Shown: positions 16,286-25,894, numbered from the stretch's first letter. The stretch: DNA of 64,000 nucleotides from Acidobacteriota bacterium (GCA_014584705.1 JACTMJ010000015.1:1-64000), one strand, 5' to 3'. Translations and numbers: made by a program. Notes: generated from the letters alone by a model not told the origin.

Positions 16286-17383
16286 CTAATCCAGTTTCGT
16301 CTCATCCAGCAATTGCAGAATTCGCTCTGAGATTTCTTTCGCGGGCGCGCCTTGCAAATTGCAGAGCACCGACACCACGATGCGGCTTTCCGGCAGCACG
16401 TCGAGATACGTGCTAGTGCCGGATTGTCCACCGGCATGCGAATAGCGGGGCTGACCGTGGAAAGCCGCGACGCCCCAGCCGAGGCCATACCCGACAGGCT
16501 TGCCGTCGCTCGTGTGCTGGGGCGTCCACATCAGGGTGCGTGTTTCCGGGCGGAGCAGCGCACCGTCCATCACGGCCCGGCCGAAACGGGCCACATCGGC
16601 CGCGGTCGAGATCAAACCGCCACCGGGTACCTTGCTGGAGGTATCCGCCAACTCGCAATTCAGCACTTCACCGGCATCGGTTTTGCGATAACCGCGAACG
16701 CGATTCGGAATGATCGCAAAGGAATCGTCGTCGCGCGTGCTGGACATGCCGGCGGGAGTGAAAACCGAGTCCCTGAGAAGCTGAGGGAAGGGTTTGCCGG
16801 CGATTACTTCCGCGGCGGCTCCGGCAAGGTTGAAGCCATAGCTCGAATAGAGATACTTGCTGCCCGGCTGATGCGCCAGCGGATCAGCGTCAAAGATCGT
16901 GAGGCCGTCGCGCACGTTGGCGTAATGGACGGTGGTGACGGATTCCGTTCCGTTGTACCCGCGCACACCGCCAAGATGGCTCAGCAATTGCCGCAGGGTG
17001 ACGGGCCATTGCTTTTCGGTGAACTCGGGGACGTAGCGCCGCACGTCGTCGTCCAGACCGGCTTTACCCGCTTCCACCAATTCGAGAAGCGCAACCGCGG
17101 TGATCGGTTTCGAAATCGAGGCCAGACGGTAGCGGGAGCGTTCCGTGGCGGGTACGAAGTTTTCGAGGTCCGCAAAGCCGTAACCGCGGGACCAGATCGG
17201 GCGGTCGCCAATGCCGACCGCGACCGTCATCCCCGGAATGCGTTGCTCTGACATCCGGGTGGAAACCAGACGGTCAATCCGTTCTTCCAACCCCGGCGGA
17301 AGGCTCTGTGCAAGACAGAGCGTGACAGCCAGAAGCAAGAGCGCCAGCAAGCGGCCCACGCGGAGAGATGAAGTGTAATACAT
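16286..17383 (-). CDS. Exported serine hydrolase, beta-lactamase/esterase family
   Basis: The 365-residue protein has a signal peptide (LLALLLLAVTLCLAQ) and the class C beta-lactamase fold. The catalytic SxxK is SISK at residues 89-92 in YRLASISKPITA. The tyrosine motif region reads YSSYGFNLAG, and the third motif is HAGG in RYSHAGGQSGTS. Such proteins include esterases, D-amino-acid peptidases and lactamase-like enzymes, and the substrate cannot be told from sequence. An in-frame ATG at 17401 is an alternative start; neither has a good Shine-Dalgarno. It is monocistronic, divergent from the gene at 17685. Confidence 0.85.
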   Translation of the reverse strand: MYYTSSLRVGRLLALLLLAVTLCLAQSLPPGLEERIDRLVSTRMSEQRIPGMTVAVGIGDRPIWSRGYGFADLENFVPATERSRYRLASISKPITAVALLELVEAGKAGLDDDVRRYVPEFTEKQWPVTLRQLLSHLGGVRGYNGTESVTTVHYANVRDGLTIFDADPLAHQPGSKYLYSSYGFNLAGAAAEVIAGKPFPQLLRDSVFTPAGMSSTRDDDSFAIIPNRVRGYRKTDAGEVLNCELADTSSKVPGGGLISTAADVARFGRAVMDGALLRPETRTLMWTPQHTSDGKPVGYGLGWGVAAFHGQPRYSHAGGQSGTSTYLDVLPESRIVVSVLCNLQGAPAKEISERILQLLDETKLD

Positions 17384-17684
17384 GGAGGGTGATTCATCCA
17401 TTGTATGCGGCGGCCGGGCTCCGGATTCCATCGGCCCGGGTGCGAACCGGGTCTTGAACCAGAAACCCGGCAAACGCACGGCGTTACGCACAGAGCGCAC
17501 ACCGGGAGCGCTTGCCGCGCAAAACTGAATCTTGACAGCGGCGAAACCGGAGTGCCATTCTACGGGTAGAGCGCCGGAGGGGCGCCTTGCCCGAGAAAGC
17601 CCACGCACCCTCTCCCCTGACCTCGTTCGAAGACTCCATTCATGCCGGAAATCGGGCCGCGGCAAAAACAATGAAGGGAGTTCT
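17384..17684. other. Divergent intergenic region, nothing recognised
   Basis: This stretch separates two divergently transcribed genes and must hold both promoters. I see no tRNA, repeat or clear operator in it. A frame on the plus strand continues upstream of 17685 but lacks a ribosome binding site. Confidence 0.4.
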
Positions 17685-18281
17685 ATGTCACCCCGTTTAT
17701 CCCCGCCCACGGTCGCCGAGTTCCGGCGCCAGGCCACGTTGCTACTAAGAGATCTTCGCTCCGACGACCGCGTTCGCCGGGAGGCCGCCTTCCACCGATT
17801 TGCGATTCTGCCCGCGCTCTCCCATGGGGACGAACCGCGGGAGCGGAGCGTGCAGCGCAAGCACGCATTGAACGTCATCGCGTTGGAACAGGGCGCGCCG
17901 GACTGGCCCGCGCTCAGGATGCGCATCGAACCCATTGAGACGGCGGAGTTGCTTTACGCCAGCGGCCAGATGGCCGCCTACTGGAACATCTGGTTTTCAA
18001 CGTATGAAGAAGCCCGAGCGGTGCATCGCGAAAAGGGAGGGTATCTATTTCCTTACCGGAACCACTTTTTCGTGAGCGATGCGCATTTCGTGCGGGCGGC
18101 TGGCCTGGATCCGAACGCTCCCGAATGGCGAACCATCGGGTACGATTGGGCCCGGCCGGGAGACCGAAAGGCTTGGGCCAGGCTGGCCGGAGTTTTGCGC
18201 GGGAAAGCGGCAAAATTCCGGCAAGCCGCCGGCAGAAACCCGATGACGGCGAATCCCCAAGCGGCTGCCTTACCCTCCTAG
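17685..18281 (+). CDS. Conserved-looking protein of unknown function
   Basis: This 198-residue soluble protein has an ATG preceded by GAAGGGAG. The segment RSVQRKHALNVIALEQGAPDWPALRMRI resembles the short N-terminal module that precedes ankyrin repeats in some Acidobacteriota proteins (alternating His/Ala, 'x-x-W-P-x-L'), but no ankyrin repeat follows. The middle (SGQMAAYWNIWFSTYEEARAV, then GGYLFPYRNHFFVSD) is rich in aromatic residues. I do not recognise a function. It is monocistronic, and a strong bidirectional terminator follows. Confidence 0.65.
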   Translation: MSPRLSPPTVAEFRRQATLLLRDLRSDDRVRREAAFHRFAILPALSHGDEPRERSVQRKHALNVIALEQGAPDWPALRMRIEPIETAELLYASGQMAAYWNIWFSTYEEARAVHREKGGYLFPYRNHFFVSDAHFVRAAGLDPNAPEWRTIGYDWARPGDRKAWARLAGVLRGKAAKFRQAAGRNPMTANPQAAALPS

Positions 18282-18300
18282 CCACGGAGCGCTTTGCAGC

Positions 18301-18371
18301 GGCGGGCGGCGCGCTTTCCCCGGCCTGGCACGGGCGTGATCGCGAAGCGCGCCGCCCCGCCACGCATTTTT
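18301..18371 (+). terminator. Strong terminator between convergent genes
   Basis: GGCGGGCGGCGCGCTT (18301-18316) pairs with 18345-18361 in a 16-pair stem with one bulged C. A run of five T at 18367-18371 follows. It ends the plus-strand gene at 18281 and touches the stop codon of the converging ClC gene. Confidence 0.7.
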
Positions 18372-20278
18372 CAGTCGGCGCAGACAGGCTCGTAGCCGCC
18401 GCCGGAAGGGTTCCCCTTGGCGGCGTCGTTGGCCGCGGCGCCCAGGCGGATGGTGCGGTCAAAGTGATGGGATTCGTGCAGGCTCTTGCCGTACATCCCC
18501 AGCAGGTCACTTCTGGTGACGATTCCGGTAAGCCGCACCCCATCTTCGCAACTCACCACCGGCAGGCGGCCGACGCCTTCCATCACCATCGTCTCGATGG
18601 CTTCGCGGACGGAAGACGCCTCTTCCACGACAACGGGCGGTCTGCGAATGAGTGTGCCCAGAAGCGCGGCCGGGTCGACACCGGGACTGGTGATGTCCCG
18701 GCGCGTGAGAACGCCGATCACGTTCTGGTTGCTGTTGAGCACCGGAAAGCCGGTATGCGTGCTGCCGGGTTTCCCCGAACCAAGCCAGATCGCCACTTCG
18801 CCCGCGGCCTGAGAATCCCTTAGATAGACCACGTCCGGCGTTGCGGCTTCCCGGACGAGCATTCGCGCGAGGGGGTCGGCCGAATAATCCGCATCCAGGC
18901 GCAGACCGCGGCGGGCGATCTTCTCGGTCATGATCGAGTGGCGCATCATGAGCTTGGAGATGATGTATGCCGTCGAGCAGCCGCCCAGCAAGGGGAGGAG
19001 GCCGAAGGGCTGCAGGGTGGTTTCGAACGCGAAAACAACAGAGGCCAGCAAGGCGTGGGAAGCGCCGGCGAACATCGCCGCCATGCCGACGAGAGCGGCG
19101 GTTCGGTGGTCCATTCCCATTGCGGGCGCGAATCTCGCGGCGGCCGCGCCGAGCAGCGAGCCAATCGCGCCGCCGAAGGTGAACAGGGGCGCGAGTGTGC
19201 CCCCGGAGGTTCCGCTGCCCAGCGAAATGCTCCAGGAAACGAACTTGAGCACCAGCAGGACAATCAGCGCCTTGCCGATCAGGGAGCCGTCCAGGATATT
19301 GTCGATGTTGTCATAGCCTACGCCCATGCTGAGCGGGGCGAAGTAACCGACGATGCCGACGGCGAGGCCGCCGATCGCGGGCCACCACATCCAATGGACC
19401 GGCAGCTTCTCGAACGCGTCTTCGATCCAGTAAATCGTTCGCGTCGCCCAGACGGAAGTGACGCCGACAATCGCGCCCAGCACGATGTAACCGACGATTG
19501 CCAGACCGCCAGGGGGTGGCAGCGGCTGCATGCCGAAAATGGGGGCGGACCCAAGGAAGGCCATCCGGATTCCGGCCGCGATGACGCTCGCAAAAGCCAC
19601 GGGGACGAAGGAGCGAGTCCGGTATTCAAACAGGAGCAGTTCAATCGCCAGCAATAGCGCGGAGAGCGGGCTGCCAAAGGTGGCCGACATGCCGGCCGCC
19701 GCGCCCGCGGCCAGCAGAATCTTTCGCTCATCGGCATTGGTCTTGAGCAGTTGCCCGACCAGGGAACCGATCGCGCCGCCCGTTGCAATGATGGGGCCTT
19801 CCGCGCCGAACGGGCCGCCGGTGCCAATTGCAATCGCGGAGGAAAGGGGCTTCAAGAACGTGAGCTTCGGTGCTACCCGGCTTTCGTTGAAAAGCACCTG
19901 CTCCATCGCTTCCGGGATGCCGTGTCCGCGAATGGCCTTCGCGCCGTAGCGCGCCATCAAGCCTACGATGATTCCGCCGCAGACAGGCACCGCAATCACC
20001 CAGACGCCAAGGTTGTTCGCCGCGGGCGAGATGAAGGCAGAGGAGAGCCTTCCGTAAAACGAGAGGTTGGTGAAGAATCCGATCAGGTGGGTGAGACCCT
20101 GGGCGACAAGCGCCGCCGCCATGGCAATCGGAATGGAGAGCGCGACAAGAAAGAGAACGCGATCCTGGCCGTTGTTCTCCGGCGGGCTCACGTGGGCGGA
20201 AGCTAATGTAGGCCCCATGGATGGGGAAACTGGCAGACCCTCTGTCGTGGAAAAAGGAAAGGTTTTGTGTTTGGACAT
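18371..20278 (-). CDS. ClC family chloride channel/transporter with CBS domains
   Basis: The 635-residue protein has the ClC core with the ion-path motifs in order. They are GHGIPEA (GSGIP position, Ser replaced by His), GPFGAEGPII (with the gating Glu) and GSGTSGGTLAPLF (GxFxP position). Two CBS domains follow at the C-terminus (LRDSQAAGEVAIWLGSGKPG... and LIRRPPVVVEEASSVREAIE), which in other ClCs bind nucleotides and regulate transport. The GHG[IV]PE version occurs in many bacterial ClCs of unmeasured selectivity. The ATG at 20278 was chosen; one at 20293 is also possible. Monocistronic. Confidence 0.92.
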   Translation of the reverse strand: MSKHKTFPFSTTEGLPVSPSMGPTLASAHVSPPENNGQDRVLFLVALSIPIAMAAALVAQGLTHLIGFFTNLSFYGRLSSAFISPAANNLGVWVIAVPVCGGIIVGLMARYGAKAIRGHGIPEAMEQVLFNESRVAPKLTFLKPLSSAIAIGTGGPFGAEGPIIATGGAIGSLVGQLLKTNADERKILLAAGAAAGMSATFGSPLSALLLAIELLLFEYRTRSFVPVAFASVIAAGIRMAFLGSAPIFGMQPLPPPGGLAIVGYIVLGAIVGVTSVWATRTIYWIEDAFEKLPVHWMWWPAIGGLAVGIVGYFAPLSMGVGYDNIDNILDGSLIGKALIVLLVLKFVSWSISLGSGTSGGTLAPLFTFGGAIGSLLGAAAARFAPAMGMDHRTAALVGMAAMFAGASHALLASVVFAFETTLQPFGLLPLLGGCSTAYIISKLMMRHSIMTEKIARRGLRLDADYSADPLARMLVREAATPDVVYLRDSQAAGEVAIWLGSGKPGSTHTGFPVLNSNQNVIGVLTRRDITSPGVDPAALLGTLIRRPPVVVEEASSVREAIETMVMEGVGRLPVVSCEDGVRLTGIVTRSDLLGMYGKSLHESHHFDRTIRLGAAANDAAKGNPSGGGYEPVCAD

Positions 20279-20464
20279 CCTGCGGTTTGGCAACTGAGCG
20301 GCTCCGTCAAACCCAGAGGAGCCCTCTTAATTTCAGGATAACGGAAATTCCATTGATCGTGTCCATTTCCCTCTACTTTCCAGTTCTTTCGAAACAAGCG
20401 CCCCCCTACCCCGCCGCCCTGTCACTCTCCCGATTTGTATACACTGGGCGACGGAGGATCTTCG

Positions 20465-22378
20465 ATGAACGGCGCTACGACGGGAAGTATTTCGCGGAGA
20501 CGGTTTGGCGGAGTGCTGGGAGGCGCGGCGTTGATGGCCGGAGTCAGCGTGAGTACATCATCCTGCTCCGCCGCCGCGGCCAAGCCAAATATCCTTTGGC
20601 TTACCTGCGAAGATATTGGGCCCGAACTTGGATGTTATGGCGATAGCTATGCCAATACACCCAACCTCGATAAGCTGGCCGCAAGGAGCCTGCGCTATAC
20701 GAGTGCATGGTCAAACGCGCCGGTTTGCGCTCCCGCGCGGACAACGATTATCAGCGGGTGTTATCCCACCAGCCTGGGTGGAGAAAATATGCGGAGCGTG
20801 GTGAAGCTCCCCCCCTCCATGAAGATGTATCCCACACTGCTTCGGGAAGCAGGCTATTACGTCAGCAACAATTCCAAGAAGGATTACAACCTCGAAGAAC
20901 CGGTGGAGATCTGGAACGAATCGAGCAAGAAGGCTCACTGGCGGAACCGTACGCCCGGGCAGCCGTTTTTCTCCGTGTTCAATTTCACGATCACGCATGA
21001 GAGCCAGATCCGCACCCGCCCTCACACGCTGGTGCACGACCCCGCGAAAGCGCCGCTGCCCGCCTATCATCCGGATACGCCGGAAGTGCGGCTCGATTGG
21101 GCGCAATACTACGACAACATCACGACCATGGACGGGCAGGCGGCGGAGGTGCTGGCACAACTCGAAGAGGATGGGTTGGCCGAGGATACGATCGTCTTCT
21201 TTTACGGCGACCACGGTTCCGGTATGCCGCGGAGCAAGCGCTGGCCATACAGCTCCGGGCTGCACGTTGCGATGCTGCTGCACGTGCCCGAAAAGTTCAA
21301 GCACCTCGCGCCCCCGGAATACAAGAGTGGCGGCACATCGGATCGCCTGATCGGCTTCGTCGATCTGGCACCCACGCTGGTGAGCCTCACGGGATCCAAA
21401 CCGCCCGCATGGATGCAGGGCAGAGCGTTCGCGGGAGCGATTCCCGCCGAACCGGGAAGATACGAATTCGGGTTCCGCGGCCGCATGGACGAGCGCTACG
21501 ATTGCGTGCGCAGTTGCGGCGACGGGCGCTTCGTCTACCTGCGGCAGTTCATGCCGCACAAGATCTACGGGCAGCACATCGCCTACATGTTCGAAACACC
21601 CACCACTCGGATCTGGAAGAAGCTCTACGACGAGGGCAAGCTCAAGCCGCCCATGACGTACTTCTGGGAGACGAAGCCTTACGAAGAACTCTATGATCTG
21701 CAATCAGACCGTTGGGAAACCCGGAACCTGGCGCGGAGCCCCGAACACCAGGACAAGCTGAAGGAACTGCGGACCGCCACGCTGGATTGGATGAAGCGCG
21801 TTCGCGACGTCGGAATCCTGCCCGAGTACGAGGTGCATAAGCGGTCTGAAGGATCCACTCCATACGACATGGCGCGAACGGACGACAAATACCCGATGGA
21901 ACGCGTGCTGGCGGCCGCGCTGGCGGCCTCCGACGGCTATGGCACGGGCAGCCAGCCTCCCGTGGATATGGCAATGCTCAAGGACGCGGACAGCGCCGTT
22001 CGCTATTGGACGGTGATGGGCATTCTGATGCGCGGAGAAAAGACCGTAGCGGAGCATGTGGCCGCGGTGCGCGAGTCACTGAAGGACCCGGCCCCGAACG
22101 TGCGGATCGCGGCGGCGGAAGCGCTTGGCTGCTACGGGAAAGGGGCGGACGTGAATGCGGCGCTCGAAACTCTGTTGGAACTCGCACCGATGGATGTGAA
22201 CGGACTTTACCTCTCGCTGGCGGCTCTCGGGGCGATCGATGCCATGGGGAAGCGCGCAAAGCCCGCCCTGGCCCGCATTGAGGCCCTCCCCACCAAACAG
22301 GAGGGGCTTGAGCAAAGGCTGACGAACTACGTGCCGCGACTGAAAGACGACATCGTGGCGAACCTGAAAAAGTCCTGA
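20465..22378 (+). CDS. Tat-exported S1-type sulfatase with C-terminal extension
   Basis: The 637-residue enzyme has a Tat signal (SRRRFGGVLGGAALMAG) and the sulfatase core. Metal and substrate residues are seen in NILWLTCEDIGPELGCYGD. The formylglycine motif is CAPAR (Cys88), and the second metal site is in FFYGDHGSG. Cys88 must be converted to formylglycine by a maturase not present in this window. The core ends near residue 450; the last 180 residues look like HEAT-type helical repeats (AVRYWTVMGILMR, PNVRIAAAEALGCYG), which is unusual for S1 sulfatases but known in Planctomycetes and Acidobacteriota. The start is the ATG at 20465 with GGAGG upstream. The 3' end overlaps the converging adaptor gene by 52 bp. 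Confidence 0.92.
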   Translation: MNGATTGSISRRRFGGVLGGAALMAGVSVSTSSCSAAAAKPNILWLTCEDIGPELGCYGDSYANTPNLDKLAARSLRYTSAWSNAPVCAPARTTIISGCYPTSLGGENMRSVVKLPPSMKMYPTLLREAGYYVSNNSKKDYNLEEPVEIWNESSKKAHWRNRTPGQPFFSVFNFTITHESQIRTRPHTLVHDPAKAPLPAYHPDTPEVRLDWAQYYDNITTMDGQAAEVLAQLEEDGLAEDTIVFFYGDHGSGMPRSKRWPYSSGLHVAMLLHVPEKFKHLAPPEYKSGGTSDRLIGFVDLAPTLVSLTGSKPPAWMQGRAFAGAIPAEPGRYEFGFRGRMDERYDCVRSCGDGRFVYLRQFMPHKIYGQHIAYMFETPTTRIWKKLYDEGKLKPPMTYFWETKPYEELYDLQSDRWETRNLARSPEHQDKLKELRTATLDWMKRVRDVGILPEYEVHKRSEGSTPYDMARTDDKYPMERVLAAALAASDGYGTGSQPPVDMAMLKDADSAVRYWTVMGILMRGEKTVAEHVAAVRESLKDPAPNVRIAAAEALGCYGKGADVNAALETLLELAPMDVNGLYLSLAALGAIDAMGKRAKPALARIEALPTKQEGLEQRLTNYVPRLKDDIVANLKKS

Positions 22379-23502
22379 CGGGAACCCGCGCGGGCCACGG
22401 AAGCGCCGCTGGTATCGATCTCCACCTGGACGTTCGTGCCCGGCGGCAGCTTGTTCTCAAAGTCTTCAAATTCGATCAGGACTTCCGAACCTCGGAATGC
22501 CGAGACACTCCCAGGCAGTTCGCGGACATCGGAGACGGTTTGGGGACGGAGCGCGGCCGTCTGCCCGACTCGAATGCGGCGCATTTCCGCCTCCGTGGGC
22601 TGCACGACGGCAAAGCGGGTGGATTCCGTGGGCGCGATCACAAGCAGAGGTTCCCCGTTCGGGCTGACTTCCGAGCCCTCCTCCGCCGGGATATCGGTGA
22701 CAACGCCTTCCACGGTGGCGAGCACCTCACCCAGCTCGACATCGCCGCGGGCGGATTCCCACTCAGCGCGCTTATCCTCCAGGGCGAGTTTCTCCGCGGC
22801 CAGATTGCGCTCCTCCACCGTGACGCGCAACTCCGCGGCCGAGAGGATCTGATCGACCGCGGCGCTTTGATTCCGGATCGCATCCCATTCGCGCTGAGCC
22901 TTTTCGTAAGCGATTCGAGAAGTTGCGCCGGCGTTGTAGAGTTCCTTCTGGCGGTCCGCTTCGTTCTTGGCCGATTCAATCCTGGAACGGGCCGATTCCG
23001 CCTCCGATCGCGCGCGGGCAAGGTCCAACTTCGCTTGAGCGGATGACTTTTCGAGCGCTTCAACACGCATCGTGAGAGCCTGGTGTTCGCGGGCGAGGCG
23101 CTGCTCGACAGCGTCGAAGGCATCATTGCGGACGATTGCCAGCAAATCTCCCTCCTTCACCGTGTCTCCCTTGCGCACATGGAGAGATTGCAGGATGCCG
23201 CTGGTATCCGGATGGACGTTTACGGGGTCCGCCGCCCGCACGACACCGGTGAGAATAATGTGCGCGGGGTCCGCTTGAGGCGGTGCTGGCGTCGCCGCGG
23301 GAGGAGGGGTGACTTCTCGCCGCGAACGGCTACCGGCCCAATACGACACGGCGCCCACCGCGAGCAGCAGCGCGCCTACGATTGCAACTCTTTGCCACAT
23401 ACGGTCTTGCCAGGGAGATGATACTTTGCGATTTCCAGGGCGCGCCGAGAACCCTCGGCAGGCGGCGTTCGCCTCAGTAATCCGCGAACGCTCCTTCCCC
23501 AT
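22327..23502 (-). CDS. HlyD/RND-type membrane fusion adaptor
   Basis: The 391-residue protein has one N-terminal membrane helix (RVAIVGALLLAVGAVSYWAG) and a lipoyl-like barrel half (GVVRAADPVNVHPDTSGILQSLHVRKGD). Then come about 130 residues of alpha-helical hairpin rich in Ala, Arg and Glu, the second barrel half (TVEGVVTDIPAEEGSEVSPNG), and a beta-barrel domain. This is the order of periplasmic adaptors for ABC or RND efflux. No transporter or outer-membrane factor is adjacent, so its partner is elsewhere. The start at 23502 has a GGAGG upstream; an ATG at 23400 just before the membrane helix is the alternative. Confidence 0.85.
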   Translation of the reverse strand: MGKERSRITEANAACRGFSARPGNRKVSSPWQDRMWQRVAIVGALLLAVGAVSYWAGSRSRREVTPPPAATPAPPQADPAHIILTGVVRAADPVNVHPDTSGILQSLHVRKGDTVKEGDLLAIVRNDAFDAVEQRLAREHQALTMRVEALEKSSAQAKLDLARARSEAESARSRIESAKNEADRQKELYNAGATSRIAYEKAQREWDAIRNQSAAVDQILSAAELRVTVEERNLAAEKLALEDKRAEWESARGDVELGEVLATVEGVVTDIPAEEGSEVSPNGEPLLVIAPTESTRFAVVQPTEAEMRRIRVGQTAALRPQTVSDVRELPGSVSAFRGSEVLIEFEDFENKLPPGTNVQVEIDTSGASVARAGSRQDFFRFATMSSFSRGT

Positions 23503-23639
23503 TATGGCCGTTCCCCCTCCCGTGTGGGAACAGCCGGCCCTGTCACTCGCCGGATGCGACGCGCGGCTCTCCCCAAAAAGGATTCTTGCCATTCGCGTTT
23601 CCGCACGATATGTTTAGACATTGCAAACGGATCCCGCCC

Positions 23640-23981
23640 ATGAGTATTCGACTTGGCGATACCATTGACGATTTTTGTGTCAAGTGCAAGCGCCTCACCA
23701 ATCACCACATCGTTTCGATCGTGGAGGACGCCGCGGCGAAGGTGCGCTGCTGCTCCTGTTATCACGATCACGATTACAGGCACGAGCAGCCGGAGCCCAA
23801 GAAGCCAACCAAGAGGCAACTGGAAGAACTGGAGCGGAAACCAGGCGCGGCGGTTCTCGACGGGGATGAGGATAGCGGCGAAGAGCCCGATGAAGAGGAC
23901 GATGACGTCGAGGTCAACGAGGAATCGTTCGTAGCCGAGGAAGACGATGAGCGGCCCGCCCCACGGCGCGGACGCCGCTAG
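23640..23981 (+). CDS. Small zinc-binding acidic protein of unknown function
   Basis: The 113-residue protein has four to five cysteines and two histidines near the N-terminus (CVKCKRLTNHH, then CCSCYHDHDY), a likely zinc site. A basic linker (PKKPTKRQLEELERKP) follows, then a strongly acidic tail (EEPDEEDDDVEVNEE) ending in PRRGRR. This looks like a small nucleic-acid or protein-binding adaptor, but I do not know the family. It is upstream of and in the same direction as the CCA-adding enzyme, 75 bp away. Confidence 0.65.
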   Translation: MSIRLGDTIDDFCVKCKRLTNHHIVSIVEDAAAKVRCCSCYHDHDYRHEQPEPKKPTKRQLEELERKPGAAVLDGDEDSGEEPDEEDDDVEVNEESFVAEEDDERPAPRRGRR

Positions 23982-24056
23982 GTCTTTCCCCGACGGCCCT
24001 CCGTATCCAGCCCCGGCTCATATACCCGGTAGAACGCTTTTTGAGCGATGGCAGCC

Positions 24057-25391
24057 ATGAGTGTTGAAACCTCCCGCGCGCTCGCTCTCGATTCCGTCGC
24101 GCGATTGCAGCAAGCGGGATATCGGGCGCTGCTCGTGGGCGGCTGCGTCCGGGATCAACTGCTTGGTCTCGAACCCGGCGACTATGACATCGCCACCAAC
24201 GCCCAGCCCACCGAGATAGAGCGGATTTTCCCTGATGCCATCGCCGTGGGAGCCAGCTTCGGCGTGATGCTTCGGCGCGCGGGCGGTTTCCAAACGGAGA
24301 TCGCCACCTTCCGAAGCGAAGACGATTACGGCGACGGAAGGCGGCCGGACGCGGTGCGCTTCGAGGAGACGCCGGAGCGCGATTCCCGGAGGCGGGATTT
24401 CACGATCAACGCGCTCTATGAAGACCCGTCCAGCGGGCAATTGTTCGACTTTCATGGCGGGCGCGAGGATCTAGCAGCGTACCGGATTCGCGCGGTGGGA
24501 GAGCCGGGCCGCCGCTTCGCCGAAGATCATTTGCGCATGATGCGTGCCGTGCGTTTCGCCGCCCGTCTCGGCTTCGAAATCGAACCGGAAACGGCGAAAG
24601 CGATTCGGGCACATGCGGCGGAGATCCGGCGCATCGCTCCCGAGCGCGTGCGCGACGAACTCTCTCGCATCCTCACCGAAGGCGGCGCACGGCGGGGCAT
24701 GGAGATGCTCGACGACCTGGGGCTGCTCGTTGAAGTTCTGCCCGAGGCATCGCACATGAAGGGCGTCGAGCAGCCACCCGAATTTCATCCGGAGGGCGAC
24801 GTCTGGGTCCATACCATGCGTATGCTCGAACTCCTGGAACAGCCCAGCCTCACGCTGTCGCTGGGCGTGCTTTTCCACGACATCGGCAAGCCCGAAACAC
24901 AAAGCTTCACGGACCGGATTCGCTTTCACGGGCACGTGGAAGCGGGAATGCGCATTGCGCGCGAGGCCATGGAACGGCTTCGCTACTCCAGCGCGGAGAT
25001 TGAGCAGGTGGAAGCACTCGTGGCCGGGCACATGAAGTTCATGCACCTCGGCGAGATGCGGCAAAGCACGCTCAAACGCTTTCTCGGTCAGCCGCGCATC
25101 GCCGAGCACCTCGCCCTGCACCGGGTGGATTGCCTTTCGAGCCACGGGAAGCTCGACAATCTGCACTTCGCCCAGGAGGCATTGGAGCGGTTCGGGGAGG
25201 AGGAACTGCACCCGGAACCGCTGCTGCGGGGCCAGGATCTGATTGCCCTTGGCTACCGGCCGGGCCCGCGCTTCGGAGAGATTTTGCGAGGCCTCGAAGA
25301 GCAGCATTTGGAAGGCGCGCTGCGCACACGCGAAGATGCCATCGAATGGCTGCGGCGTGAGTTTCCGCTGGAAACCGAGAGCGCCGGCTAA
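24057..25391 (+). CDS. cca: CCA tRNA nucleotidyltransferase with HD domain
   Basis: The 444-residue class II nucleotidyltransferase opens with GGCVRDQLLGLEPGDYDIAT (the GGxVRD and DxD motifs). It continues with RRRDFTINALYED and RFAEDHLRMMRAVRFAARLGF, the neck and nucleotide-selection region. A C-terminal HD domain follows (VLFHDIGKPET), which in bacterial CCA enzymes has phosphohydrolase activity. It would add or repair CCA at tRNA 3' ends. An A-adding enzyme or poly(A) polymerase is the alternative assignment for this family. The start is the ATG at 24057; an in-frame ATG at 24048 is nearly equivalent. The stop overlaps that of sixA on the other strand. Confidence 0.92.
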   Translation: MSVETSRALALDSVARLQQAGYRALLVGGCVRDQLLGLEPGDYDIATNAQPTEIERIFPDAIAVGASFGVMLRRAGGFQTEIATFRSEDDYGDGRRPDAVRFEETPERDSRRRDFTINALYEDPSSGQLFDFHGGREDLAAYRIRAVGEPGRRFAEDHLRMMRAVRFAARLGFEIEPETAKAIRAHAAEIRRIAPERVRDELSRILTEGGARRGMEMLDDLGLLVEVLPEASHMKGVEQPPEFHPEGDVWVHTMRMLELLEQPSLTLSLGVLFHDIGKPETQSFTDRIRFHGHVEAGMRIAREAMERLRYSSAEIEQVEALVAGHMKFMHLGEMRQSTLKRFLGQPRIAEHLALHRVDCLSSHGKLDNLHFAQEALERFGEEELHPEPLLRGQDLIALGYRPGPRFGEILRGLEEQHLEGALRTREDAIEWLRREFPLETESAG

Positions 25392-25894
25392 TCATTCGCC
25401 TCGTGCGCAATCCCGGCCGCGAGGGCAGGTGTGAGCAGCCAGCGAATCGTCGCCGCGGGCCGCGCTCCGGTGCGGTGCAGTTCCAGCATGGCAAGACCGG
25501 CTTTTCGAAAATCGTGCACGTGCTCGGAGACGCCCAGCAGGAAGCTGAGCAGGCTGCTCACGAGCGGCTCGTGAGTCACGACGAGCAGCGGAGCGTCGTC
25601 CGCCCAATCGCGCATTTCCGCCCACGCCGCCGAGGGAGCGGCATCCGGAGTGAAGGCGTCGCTCAGGGAAACCTCATTCCGAACACTCAAGGCCCGCCGG
25701 GCAATCGACGCAGTCTGTACCGTGCGTGCATAAGGGCTCGCAAGAATCTGGCGCGGCTCCAACCCGGCGCGCGCCGCCACGCGTAGCACGGTTTCGAGCT
25801 TCGCGATGCCCTCCGCGGTAAGCTTGCGGTCTCGATCGCGGCCCGTGGCGGAGCGTTCCTCCGCAATCGCGTGGCGTAGCAGATAGATGGTCAT
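25388..25894 (-). CDS. sixA: SixA-type phosphohistidine phosphatase
   Basis: The 168-residue histidine phosphatase has the catalytic RHA motif in IYLLRHAIAEE at the N-terminus, a conserved Arg/Glu region (GLEPRQILASPYARTVQTA), and the second histidine in LLVVTHEPLVSSLL. Small enzymes of this type (SixA) remove phosphate from phosphohistidine on signalling or PTS-type proteins. The ATG at 25894 puts the motif at residue 7. It converges with the CCA gene with stops interlocked by four bases. Confidence 0.9.
   Translation of the reverse strand: MTIYLLRHAIAEERSATGRDRDRKLTAEGIAKLETVLRVAARAGLEPRQILASPYARTVQTASIARRALSVRNEVSLSDAFTPDAAPSAAWAEMRDWADDAPLLVVTHEPLVSSLLSFLLGVSEHVHDFRKAGLAMLELHRTGARPAATIRWLLTPALAAGIAHEAND

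Noticed and set aside
17532..17684. Longer version of the gene at 17685 starting at 17532
   Set aside because: The extra 51 residues are Arg/Ser-rich and there is no ribosome binding site there, while GAAGGGAG precedes the ATG at 17685.
18371..20278. Loss of the chloride-binding serine in the ClC protein (GHGIPEA) as a novelty
   Set aside because: The His form of this motif is common among bacterial ClC proteins, so it is not by itself unusual.
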